A DNA stretch of 14,811 nucleotides from CAZQQN01 sp964549595 (GCA_964549595.1 CAZJWK010000071.1:1-14811); one strand, 5' to 3'. Positions 1-6,772 are shown, counted from the stretch's first letter. Program-made: numbers and translations. Notes: generated by a model not told the origin, from the letters alone.

Positions 1-5
1 TGAAT

Positions 6-124
6 TTAATATTTACCTAAAGTGCTAAACGAGACTTTCGGAATTTGGGGATTGTTATTTTCATCCTTTTTTCCATTACAACTTGTAATCGCAGCCATAA
101 TGACTAAATAAATAGCTTATTCAT
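6..124 (-). pseudogene. Broken lipoprotein N-terminus (remnant)
   Basis: On the minus strand an ATG at 124-122 begins MNKLFI and then meets a TAG. One frame over, the reading continues as IYLVIMAAITSC followed by the polar stretch NGKKDENNNPQIPKVSF and stops at 8-6. Joined, these look like a lipoprotein signal peptide: short basic start, hydrophobic core, lipobox-like AITSC, then a polar linker. A small indel in the AT-rich hydrophobic stretch would explain the break. The joined peptide is under 45 residues, so the mature protein is also missing. I see no function. It could be chance in AT-rich DNA, but the signal-peptide order argues for a decayed lipoprotein gene. Confidence 0.3.
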
Positions 125-152
125 AGCTTATCGGATTTTGATTTTGTATATT

Positions 153-361
153 TCACTCTCCCCTTTCCGCCAAAAGTTTCTTTACTCCATCGAATGCTTC
201 TTGCCCTGACAATCGGAGTAAACCTGAGTAATATGACCAGCCAGAACTACCACTAAAAGCCCATTTACAGCTATCCTTGAATTTTGACTGAATTTTGGGA
301 AAATATAGTTTAACTTTTTTGGATTACAATCCTTTTTGGTTATAACGATTTTAGAATCCAT
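153..361 (-). pseudogene. Small frameshifted gene remnant, unknown function
   Basis: An ORF on the minus strand starts at ATG 361-359 (MDSKIVITKKDCNPKK) and runs 59 codons to a TAA at 184-182. In the overlapping frame, which ends with TGA at 155-153, the downstream half reads more like protein: KDSCKWAFSGSSGWSYYSG, then LLRLSGQEAFDGVKKLLAERGE. A single frameshift near position 270 would join the two into a protein of about 70 residues. I do not recognise the family. It lies just upstream of the broken lipoprotein start on the same strand and divergent from the gene at 506, so the first 360 bases look like decayed accessory DNA. A functional ORF in one of the two frames cannot be excluded. Confidence 0.3.
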
Positions 362-423
362 AAAAGTTAGAAATGAAATTAGTAAAATTCTGGAATTTTC
401 CTAATTTCCTTGCCCGGGTTTTG

Positions 424-431
424 TAACTTTG
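424..431 (+). promoter_or_regulatory. TAnnTTTG-type -7 box
   Basis: TAACTTTG matches the Bacteroidota sigma-A -7 consensus TAnnTTTG exactly and lies about 75 bases before the start of the homocysteine S-methyltransferase-family gene. No clear TTG/TTTG -33 element sits at the usual distance, so this is a half-match only. The rest of 362-505 shows nothing else that I can assign. Confidence 0.4.
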
Positions 432-505
432 AGATGATTATTTACCCGAGTAGGGTCAAAAACTTTTGCCTTAACCGGAATAAACCTTTTAAAAGAACCT
501 GTTAA

Positions 506-1426
506 TTGAGAAAAAACATAAAAGGCATCGTATTGCTGGACGGAGGCCTCGGTCAGGAAATTCATCGCCAGGCTGGTCAACCGGCTCATCCGCTATGGTC
601 TGTTAAAGTCATGATGGACAATCCAAAGCTGGTCAAGAAGGTTCATGCGGATTTCATAAAAGCTGGTGCCACTGTAATTACCATCAATAGCTATACTTGT
701 ACACCAACCCGGCTGGAACGTCACGGCTATAGTGACTGGTTTGAGGACCTTCAGGAAAAAGCTTTTGCGTTGGCTTCAGAGGCAAGAAGCGATCTGGGCT
801 ATTCCGCTGATGAGGTCAATATTGCCGGCTGTCTTTCTCCCTTAGTAGGAAGTTACGTAACCGACCAACGCCCCTTTTCAGAGATCAAGCAAGCGTATCA
901 GCAAATTGTTGCTGTTCAGGCCGCCCGGGTTGATTTGTTCCTCATAGAGACGATTGCCGGTATAAAAGAGGCAAAAGCAGCAACCGAAGCGGCCCTGGAA
1001 AGCGGCAAACCGGTCCTGCTCAGCTTTACCTTGTCAGATCAGGAGCCCGGGAAGCTAAGATCAGGAGAAACCATTGCTGAAGCTATGGATGCGGTAGGGC
1101 CTTATGATTTAGAAGGGTTGCTCTTCAATTGCTCTTATCCGGAAACGATTGCAGAAGGCCTGCAGGCTTTGAGAGGGCTCAATATCCCCTATGGCGGATA
1201 CGCTAATGGTTTTACTTCCGTAGAACCGCTTAAGCCGGGAGGTACGGTCGATGCACTGGCGGCCCGTCAGGATCTCAACGAAAAAAGCTATGCCTCCCAC
1301 ATTTTGAAATGGGTGGAAGATGGCGCTACTATTGTCGGAGGTTGTTGTGAGGTGGGACCGTCCTACATTGCTGAGCTGAGAGATGAGCTGAAGACCGGTG
1401 GTTATCAAATTAACCCTTTAATTTAG
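506..1426 (+). CDS. Homocysteine S-methyltransferase family protein
   Basis: A 306-residue TIM-barrel enzyme expected to move a methyl group from a donor such as S-methylmethionine, betaine or another methylated compound to homocysteine or a similar thiol in the cytoplasm. The N-terminus has the family signature LLDGGLGQEI (10-19). The zinc-binding cysteines are all present: Cys209 in LFNCSYP and Cys280-Cys281 in VGGCCEVGPSYI. Length fits single-domain MmuM/YagD-type proteins. The start is TTG: a TAA stop sits directly before it in frame, no ATG exists upstream, and the family signature begins only nine residues in. There is no SAM- or cobalamin-binding extension, so it is not MetH. The donor cannot be told from sequence. 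It stands alone on this strand, with a TAnnTTTG box at 424 as candidate promoter. Confidence 0.9.
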   Translation: MRKNIKGIVLLDGGLGQEIHRQAGQPAHPLWSVKVMMDNPKLVKKVHADFIKAGATVITINSYTCTPTRLERHGYSDWFEDLQEKAFALASEARSDLGYSADEVNIAGCLSPLVGSYVTDQRPFSEIKQAYQQIVAVQAARVDLFLIETIAGIKEAKAATEAALESGKPVLLSFTLSDQEPGKLRSGETIAEAMDAVGPYDLEGLLFNCSYPETIAEGLQALRGLNIPYGGYANGFTSVEPLKPGGTVDALAARQDLNEKSYASHILKWVEDGATIVGGCCEVGPSYIAELRDELKTGGYQINPLI

Positions 1427-1774
1427 GCTTTTGCAATTAGGCCAGGTTTTTTCCGAATCTTACTGGTTGAACTAATTGGCCTTCTGGTAATGCTTAGAAA
1501 AAAAGGAAGGCTTATGGTTTAAGGAGTGGGGGTTACTACCCTCCTCAAGATGGGGTAAACTGACGTAATTTACTTTCGGCCCTGGTTAAATATGAATGGT
1601 TGCCGTTTATGGTTTGCCTTTGAATGGTAAAAACTTATTAGATTGGTTATAAGAAGCTAAAAATCATGATGGTTGAAGACGGGATTCTTTCGGATTTTAC
1701 CTACTGAAATCCCTCTGAGGTTTCAATTTCGTAGCCATTTTTTTAGATTGCTATTCCCAATACCAGGTTTAAAA
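1427..1774. other. Gene-poor spacer containing repeat copy A
   Basis: I see no supported gene here. A T6 run at 1449-1454 follows the preceding gene but has only a weak GGC/GCC stem before it. An imperfect hairpin (GGAG-T-GGG / CCCTCC) lies near 1522-1543 without a T tract. Bases 1682-1766 form one copy of the repeat also found at 3921-4012. An open frame from a TTG at 1673 runs through this repeat into the next ORF, but I do not take that as the real start. Confidence 0.4.
1682..1766 (+). repeat. Diverged direct repeat, copy A (left of R-M module)
   Basis: This stretch aligns with 3921-4012 in the same orientation. Both contain the 12-mer AGCCATTTTTTT (1733-1744 and 3976-3987). They also share a GATTTT block followed by TGAAA and a CCxCT segment on the left, and ATTGC..AT.CC.AATA.CAG-type matches on the right, with a few small gaps. 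Read on the minus strand this copy gives KKMATKLKPQRDFSR and then a stop, comparable to the longer protein-like reading of copy B. The likeness was found by eye, and its statistical strength was not computed. Confidence 0.5.
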
Positions 1775-1951
1775 ATGGTCGTAAATGGTTATGATATTCG
1801 GAATACCAATATTGCGCATATTTATGAAGGTGAACCCATTTCCATTGAAAACCTTAGCGTCCTTCTCATGGTCTTGGGCAACCGTTTCATACTAACAGAA
1901 AGGAAGTTCCTGTGCTCCGGAGTTGAGGAAGATTTCTCACAATTTGTTTGA
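1775..1951 (+). CDS. Short ORF resembling a truncated XRE-type HTH
   Basis: The 58-codon ORF starts at ATG 1775 (MVVNGYDIRNTN). Its central part, TNIAHIYEGEPISIENLSVL followed by LMVLGN, fits the second half of a Cro/C1 helix-turn-helix: T-x-I-x-x-I-x-x-G-E, then S-I-E-x-L-x-x-L-L-x-x-L-G. The first two helices, with the usual LR..R...G.SQ..LA pattern, are absent. It is therefore a remnant or a non-functional fragment unless the protein uses an odd start. It lies between repeat copy A and the methyltransferase, 63 bases before that gene's ATG, where a controller (C) protein of a restriction-modification system could sit. A longer frame opens at a TTG at 1673, but it runs through the repeat and I reject that start. 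Function is unproven. Confidence 0.3.
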   Translation: MVVNGYDIRNTNIAHIYEGEPISIENLSVLLMVLGNRFILTERKFLCSGVEEDFSQFV

Positions 1952-2014
1952 AATTAAATCCATGAGCGTTTATTTTTGTTTAGCTTTACTATAAATTTCA
2001 TTAAATCCTCAACA

Positions 2015-3412
2015 ATGGAGCAAGCTTTTTCATTAACTCACATTAAGGAAAGGGTTAAAGAAAAGGAGAGACAAGCTTTTTTAAAATCCAATGGTACTAT
2101 TTTCCCCAAGAGTGCACTTTCAGACATTAAAACGATCAATAACGATTTTGGTGAAACTTTAACAAAGGTAGATGGTGAAATCCCAATTGACTTAGAAACA
2201 AAAAAGGGGCAAAAATTTCTTTTTATTAGCCATGAACAGACTTATGGTTCCCATGGCCTTCACAAATACCCGGCAAAATTTTTTCCGGAATTACCGAGAT
2301 GGTTAATTAATCGTTATTCAAAGCCTCATGACTGGATTTTAGATCCATTTACGGGAAGTGGTACTGCCAACATAGAAGCCCTTTTGAATAAAAGAAATTC
2401 GGTAGGGATTGATGTAGAGCCTTTTGCCAGATACCTGTCTAAGGTTAAAACTACCCCTTTAGATAGTAAATTATTAGATAAACTTTCAACCGAATTGCTT
2501 AATAAAATCGTCAAGTATACGCCCGAACAGGTTAATAAAGAAGACCTTCCTGTATTTCCTTACAGAGATAATTGGTTCCAGGAATCAATGTTATATGAAT
2601 TAACCTTTATTAAAAAACAAATTGATAAATTAGCCTGCCCGGTTGAAATCAAAGATTTCTTTTATGTTTGTTTTTCTTCTATTATTCGTTTTGTTTCCAA
2701 TGCGGACAATAATTGTACTCGAACAGTAGTAAGGAAAAATCTGAACAAGAACATCTCCCCAACTATTGCTTTGAAAAAGTTTTCAGAGAATCTCCTTCAT
2801 TACAAAGAAAAAATGAAAGTGTTTTCAAGCATGGTCCCAAAAGGAATCCGGGTAGATTTCCCAGCTGACATGGATGCTAAGCAGACCCATTATGCGGATA
2901 ACACTTTCGATTTTAGCCTAACTTCGCCACCTTATGTCAATGCGGTGGATTATCCCCGAACCCATCAGCTTGAACTTTATTGGTTAGGTTTGGTCTCAGG
3001 ATCATTAACGCCCCTAAAAAAACAACACATAGGAACCGAGAGTGTATCAGCAAAAGCATACAGACAATTACACCTTAGCGGAATTGAGATAGCCGATAAA
3101 AAAATGGAAAGCATTTTTGAAAAAGACCCCAGAAGAGCCTATATTGCTTACAAATACCTTATGGAAATGAAGGCCAATCTGGAAGAAACATACCGAATTT
3201 TAAAACGGGGAGGGCGTTATGCATTGGTTGTTGGTAACAACAAGATCAAAGGGGAAATTTTTGAAAATTGGCGGTATTTAATGGAAATGGCTGAGAATGT
3301 AGGTTTTTCAGTGGAGGATTATTTTGGCTCTGAAATAATTAACCATTTCATAAAAGTCCCGAGAGAAGAGAGGATTAATACTGACTGGGTCTTAATCTTA
3401 AGAAAAACATAA
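2015..3412 (+). CDS. DNA methyltransferase, SPPY-type (probable N4-cytosine), of a type II R-M system
   Basis: A 465-residue SAM-dependent DNA methyltransferase expected to modify an exocyclic amino group in a specific DNA site and protect it from the nuclease encoded next door. Numbering is from ATG 2015. A motif X-like block H80-GLHKYPAKFFP comes first, then motif I DPFTGSGT (110-117), an acidic residue after the next strand (VGIDVEPFA, 130-138), and catalytic motif IV TSPPYVNAVDYP (303-314). The motif order is X-I-IV, with about 185 residues between I and IV that may carry target recognition. SPPY is typical of N4-cytosine enzymes, though N6-adenine activity is possible. The frame is open back to a TTG at 1976, but the ATG begins a better N-terminus. 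The last base of the stop codon is the first base of the nuclease ATG. A TRM11-like RNA methyltransferase is a less likely alternative. Confidence 0.8.
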   Translation: MEQAFSLTHIKERVKEKERQAFLKSNGTIFPKSALSDIKTINNDFGETLTKVDGEIPIDLETKKGQKFLFISHEQTYGSHGLHKYPAKFFPELPRWLINRYSKPHDWILDPFTGSGTANIEALLNKRNSVGIDVEPFARYLSKVKTTPLDSKLLDKLSTELLNKIVKYTPEQVNKEDLPVFPYRDNWFQESMLYELTFIKKQIDKLACPVEIKDFFYVCFSSIIRFVSNADNNCTRTVVRKNLNKNISPTIALKKFSENLLHYKEKMKVFSSMVPKGIRVDFPADMDAKQTHYADNTFDFSLTSPPYVNAVDYPRTHQLELYWLGLVSGSLTPLKKQHIGTESVSAKAYRQLHLSGIEIADKKMESIFEKDPRRAYIAYKYLMEMKANLEETYRILKRGGRYALVVGNNKIKGEIFENWRYLMEMAENVGFSVEDYFGSEIINHFIKVPREERINTDWVLILRKT

Positions 3413-3909
3413 TGAGTGATTCGGAAAATAAGGCACGGCAATCTTCTATTGATGGTTTTGCCCACGAACATTTAGTTGTCGGGGTTTTAATGAAAAAATA
3501 TCAAAACGTCTCTTTGGTTGATCTGCCACTTTCCTCCTATGATATTATTGTTTCTTTAAGGCATGAAAATTTAAATAAGGAAGAAATTATTAGGGCACAA
3601 GTGAAAACAGCCCGAACCAATGTAGTTTTTACAGGTGGTACCAGAGGTGGTGTAGACCGAACTTACAGGTCTGATGTAAAAACTTATATTCAATCAACAG
3701 AGACATCCGATGTTATTGTAGCCTTTCAACCTCTTCATGGACAAGACTTTTCCCTTTATTTTATCCCTACTATTCTTGTAGAAGAATGGGGTGCAAAAAG
3801 TAAGTCATTAAATAAACTCCAAGCGTTGAAAGAAAATTATGAAATGCTTGAGAAATCTAAAGATAGCGCATTTGTTACAGAAAAAAGCAAAGATTTAGGC
3901 TTGCTTTAA
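3412..3909 (+). CDS. Small PD-(D/E)XK-type nuclease, probable cognate restriction endonuclease
   Basis: A 165-residue protein with the layout of PD-(D/E)XK nucleases of the PDDEXK_5 kind, which includes the homing enzyme I-Ssp6803I. An N-terminal helix carries Glu19 (GFAHEHLVVG). A strand carries Asp44 (SSYDIIVSL). A second strand carries Gln63-Val-Lys65 (RAQVKTAR), so the core is E-D-QxK with Gln in place of the usual Glu. A further GGTRGG turn follows at 75-80, and the lysine-rich C-terminus looks helical. The ATG overlaps the methyltransferase stop by one base (TAATG), which implies translational coupling. That pairing is the main reason to call it a restriction enzyme. Target site and cleavage pattern cannot be read from sequence. 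Another role, such as a DUF4365-like nuclease or a homing enzyme captured by the operon, is possible. Confidence 0.6.
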   Translation: MSDSENKARQSSIDGFAHEHLVVGVLMKKYQNVSLVDLPLSSYDIIVSLRHENLNKEEIIRAQVKTARTNVVFTGGTRGGVDRTYRSDVKTYIQSTETSDVIVAFQPLHGQDFSLYFIPTILVEEWGAKSKSLNKLQALKENYEMLEKSKDSAFVTEKSKDLGLL

Positions 3910-3920
3910 CGAAATATCCT

Positions 3921-4012
3921 TAGGCCTTCCGATTTTGCTATTTGAAAGCTCCCCTAAAGCAGATTTAAAACCCGCAGCCATTTTTTTGGGATTGCCCATC
4001 CCGAATAGCAGC
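3921..4012 (+). repeat. Diverged direct repeat, copy B (right of R-M module)
   Basis: This partner of the repeat at 1682-1766 has the same orientation and begins about a dozen bases after the nuclease stop. On the minus strand it reads as protein-like sequence: ATG 3999-3997, then GNPKKMAAGFKSALGELS and NSKIGRPK, stopping just inside the end of the nuclease gene. Only about 33 codons are open and the frame is closed upstream of the ATG, so this is probably a coding remnant and not a gene. I do not recognise the parent protein. Confidence 0.5.
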
Positions 4013-4043
4013 GATCAATAAGCAATGGTTTAAGCTTGAAAAC

Positions 4044-4063
4044 TCAGGTTATTTTTATCCTGA
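4044..4063. terminator. Weak bidirectional hairpin between convergent genes
   Basis: TCAGG (4044-4048) pairs with CCTGA (4059-4063) around an A/T loop. On the minus strand it is followed by GTTTTC, on the plus strand by AGTCCCTTTTG. It lies between the plus-strand nuclease gene and the minus-strand HdrB-like gene, where a shared terminator is expected. The 5-bp stem makes it a weak call. The remainder of 4013-4147 shows nothing else. Confidence 0.3.
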
Positions 4064-4147
4064 AGTCCCTTTTGTCAACTTTTTTTAATTCATCAAAGGT
4101 TAGTCAGGCCAACTTGCTAAGGGAAGGACGGGTATTATAAGGGTTAA

Positions 4148-4942
4148 TCAAAGTTCTTCTGCCTCGGCAATCAATTCCGCAATATCACGAACTTGCACCT
4201 CTTCCTCCTTTTCCTTCTGTTTAACCCCGTCCGTCATCATGGTCATGCAGAAAGGGCAAGAGGAGGCAATGTAATCCGCATTGGTAGACAAAGCTTCCTC
4301 AGTCCTTTCAATGTTGACCTCTTTATTGCCTTGTTCAGCCTCCTTGAACATCTGGCCGCCACCGGCTCCGCAACAAAGTCCCTTGGTTTTGCAGCGTTTC
4401 ATTTCAACCAGTTCCGAATCCAGGGTATTCAAAACGTCCCTTGGTGCTTCATATACGTCATTAGCCCTGGCCAAATAACAAGCATCATGGAAAGTAATCT
4501 TTTTTCCCTTGAACTTTCCACCATCTTGAACCCGCAGATACCCTTGATCAATTAATTGTTGCAGGAAAGTGGAATGATGCACAACCTCGTAATTCCCTCC
4601 CAATTCCGGGTATTCGTTTTTCAGGGTATTAAAGCAATGGGGACAGGCCGTCACCATTTTCTTGATACCGTAATCATTAAGGGTCTGAATGTTCATTAAG
4701 GCTTGCATTTGGAAAATGAATTCATTACCGGCCCTGCGTGCAGGGTCACCCGTGCACATTTCCTCTTGCCCTAAAACGGCAAATTTGATTCCCACATGGT
4801 TGAGGATCTTAACGAAAGCTTTGGTAATCTTCTGGGCTCTTTGATCAAAACTGCCGGCACAGCCTACCCAGAATAAAATATCGGGCTCATCCCCTTTTTC
4901 GGCCATTTCGGCCATCGTGGGTACATGTAATTTATTGCTCAT
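4148..4942 (-). CDS. CCG-domain iron-sulfur protein (HdrB/LutA-like)
   Basis: A soluble 264-residue protein with two cysteine-rich CCG modules, the domain found in heterodisulfide reductase subunit B, LutA and GlcF, which binds unusual Fe-S clusters and handles thiol/disulfide or other two-electron chemistry. Module 1: Cys28 (VGCAG), Cys63 in a degenerate CTGD in place of CCG, and Cys100/Cys103 (ACPHC). Module 2: Cys155 (HDACYLAR), Cys190-Cys191 (LCCGAGGG), and Cys229/Cys232 (SCPFC). The second site is complete. The first has lost one cysteine of the CC pair, which is common in the family. It lies 112 bases downstream of the membrane ferredoxin gene on the same strand and is its likely partner. 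GCAAATACG just upstream may, on the minus strand, be a second promoter. The physiological substrate is unknown. Confidence 0.85.
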   Translation of the reverse strand: MSNKLHVPTMAEMAEKGDEPDILFWVGCAGSFDQRAQKITKAFVKILNHVGIKFAVLGQEEMCTGDPARRAGNEFIFQMQALMNIQTLNDYGIKKMVTACPHCFNTLKNEYPELGGNYEVVHHSTFLQQLIDQGYLRVQDGGKFKGKKITFHDACYLARANDVYEAPRDVLNTLDSELVEMKRCKTKGLCCGAGGGQMFKEAEQGNKEVNIERTEEALSTNADYIASSCPFCMTMMTDGVKQKEKEEEVQVRDIAELIAEAEEL

Positions 4943-5054
4943 GGGTTATTGATTTTATGGGTTCGCAAATACGTCATTTCTTTAAGCCAATAATCTTTTT
5001 CCTTACTCTACTCTTGTGATCGGTTAATCTTTTGAACCTTTGCCAATAAAAAAA

Positions 5055-6368
5055 TTATTTGTCATCCTGAGCCCAGTTAAAACGGTCTTCAGAAGGATAA
5101 GCCCAGGGTGAAGCATTGTTTTCCACGTTGTTGAACATATTGTTCCATTGACCGGGTGTGTTGGCTGCTTCCATGCTGTTATACCGCCTCATCTGGATGA
5201 TAATATCCAGCGGATTGATACTAACAGGACAGGCTTCAACGCAGGCGTTACAGGTTGTACAAGCATTTAATTCCTCATTGGTTATATAATCGCCAAGGAG
5301 TGATTTGCCGTCATCATTTGGCTCACCGTTTTCATTCAGGTTGGCCCCGATTTCTTCCATCCGGTCGCGGGTATCCATCATGATCTTCCTTGGAGACAAT
5401 ACTTTGCCGGTCATATTAGCGGGACAAGCATCCGTGCAGCGTCCACATTCTGTACAAGAATAGGCATCCAGGATATTTTTCCAGTGTAGGTCCGGCGCGT
5501 CTTTTGCACCAAACCTATCCGGAGGTTCTACCCCGCTTTCTTCACTTTGTTCAAAAAGCATGGATTTCACTTCCTGAGTGATTTCCGGCATGTTAGGAAT
5601 TTTTCCTTTGGGCTCTAATGGTGCAAAATAGGTGTTCGGAAAGGACAAAAAGATATGGAGGTGTTTGGAATAAGGGATGTAGTTAAGGAAAGCAAAAATG
5701 CCGATGATATGAGCCCACCAGGCTACCCGTTCTAAAATTACCAGGCTTTCTGTTGTCATCCCACTAAAAGCCGGTGCCATGAATCCGCTTACCAAAAAGG
5801 TTCCTGTCTCCGGATAATGACGATGACCCTTTTCCTGGACCGCTAAGTCTGCCGCATTCATGACAAGAATGGCAATCATGAGGCCAATTTCTACCCAAAG
5901 GATAATATTGGCATCCAGTTTTGGCCAACGAGTCATTTCAGAAGATTCGAACCGTTTTACCTTTAGCAGATTTCTCCTTATCAGGAATATCACACAGCCT
6001 AAAAGGACACCGACTGCCAGAATTTCAAAAAAGCTGATAAAGTAGTGGTAACTGCCTGGTAATAAGGGCGCAAAAACCCTGTGTACTCCTAATACACCAT
6101 CAATAATGATTTCCAGTACTTCAATATTGATAAGGACAAACCCTACATAAACAAAAAGGTGCATTAAGGCAGGAATAGGCCTTTTGAACATATCCTTTTG
6201 CCCAAGGGCATAAAGAATCATTTGCCGCCAGCGTTCCCTTGGCCGGTCATGGAAATTGACGTTGCGCCCCAGCAGGACATTCCTTCTAATGATACGGATA
6301 TTACGGGCAAAAAAGATTATTGTGATTATCAGCAAAATTATGAACCCAACTTGTCCTAAAATTTCCAT
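5055..6368 (-). CDS. Membrane-bound 4Fe-4S dicluster protein (HdrE/HdrC-like fusion)
   Basis: A 437-residue protein whose N-terminal half has about five membrane helices (near 5-21, 67-90, 108-131, 153-173 and 213-231). Its C-terminal half is a cytoplasmic dicluster ferredoxin. Cluster 1 uses Cys305, 308, 311 and 315 (CTECGRCTDACP); cluster 2 uses Cys370, 373, 376 and 380 (CTTCNACVEACP). His70, His109, His220, His236 and His238 in or next to helices could be heme b ligands, as in NarI/HdrE/DsrM-type cytochromes, but this is inferred. The layout suggests electron passage between a membrane carrier such as menaquinone and the CCG protein encoded downstream. It lacks CCG motifs itself, and those are supplied by the neighbour. 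The direction of electron flow and the outside donor or acceptor (possibly an electron-transfer flavoprotein) are not shown by the window. Confidence 0.85.
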   Translation of the reverse strand: MEILGQVGFIILLIITIIFFARNIRIIRRNVLLGRNVNFHDRPRERWRQMILYALGQKDMFKRPIPALMHLFVYVGFVLINIEVLEIIIDGVLGVHRVFAPLLPGSYHYFISFFEILAVGVLLGCVIFLIRRNLLKVKRFESSEMTRWPKLDANIILWVEIGLMIAILVMNAADLAVQEKGHRHYPETGTFLVSGFMAPAFSGMTTESLVILERVAWWAHIIGIFAFLNYIPYSKHLHIFLSFPNTYFAPLEPKGKIPNMPEITQEVKSMLFEQSEESGVEPPDRFGAKDAPDLHWKNILDAYSCTECGRCTDACPANMTGKVLSPRKIMMDTRDRMEEIGANLNENGEPNDDGKSLLGDYITNEELNACTTCNACVEACPVSINPLDIIIQMRRYNSMEAANTPGQWNNMFNNVENNASPWAYPSEDRFNWAQDDK

Positions 6369-6381
6369 AAAAACGGGTTTT

Positions 6382-6413
6382 AAAGCCTTCTAAAACAATA
6401 ACCAGAAGGTTTT
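6382..6413. other. Hairpin with T tract upstream of the membrane Fe-S gene
   Basis: AAAGCCTTCT (6382-6391) pairs with AGAAGGTTTT (6404-6413) with one G-U pair, and more T follow on the plus strand (to 6416). In plus orientation it looks like an intrinsic terminator, yet no plus-strand gene runs into it. In minus orientation it would lie just 14 bases before the ATG of the membrane Fe-S gene and could be a leader hairpin. The rest of 6417-6584 is AT-rich, probably promoter DNA for the two divergent units, with no clear consensus box. Confidence 0.3.
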
Positions 6414-6584
6414 TTTATTGTTTGAACGAAATTCAGCAATTGTACGAATATTATAATTTTCTTAAAAAAATTGCTGATAAAAGGGAAGCGGTTTTAATGG
6501 GTTAATCCTTTGAGAAAAAAATCGATAAAAGGGTTTAGGATAAATGCTTTAAATATGCTAATTTTGCAAATTCTTAAAATAAGG

Positions 6585-6657
<73 letters not shown>

Positions 6658-6671
6658 CCTTTCTTTTCCTT

Positions 6672-6703
6672 GGTGCCCCGGTTTTCAATCGGGGCACCTT
6701 TTT
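6672..6703 (+). terminator. Strong intrinsic terminator of tRNA-Phe
   Basis: A perfect 9-bp GC-rich stem, GGTGCCCCG (6672-6680) with CGGGGCACC (6690-6698), has a 9-base loop and is followed directly by TTTTT. It begins 15 bases after the tRNA end, so the tRNA is probably a single-gene transcript. Confidence 0.9.
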
Positions 6704-6772
6704 AGGTTGTTACCACCTTTATAAATACGCATTTGATCCGCCTTTTAAAATACATTAAGGAACTTAAGGTCG

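Noticed and set aside
401..589. Open reading frame on the minus strand across the start of the methyltransferase-family gene
   Set aside because: It overlaps the promoter and the 5' end of a well-supported gene and shows no recognisable motif, so it is a shadow frame.
1522..1543. GGAG-T-GGG / CCCTCC hairpin as a terminator of the gene ending at 1426
   Set aside because: The stem is imperfect, there is no following T tract, and it lies about 95 bases downstream.
1673..1774. TTG-started N-terminal extension of the HTH-like ORF
   Set aside because: This part lies within the flanking repeat, and its other copy does not encode the same peptide in this frame.
2015..3412. TRM11-like tRNA methyltransferase instead of a DNA methyltransferase
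   Set aside because: The motif order and SPPY could fit, but no THUMP domain is visible and the one-base overlap with a nuclease gene favours a DNA modification role.
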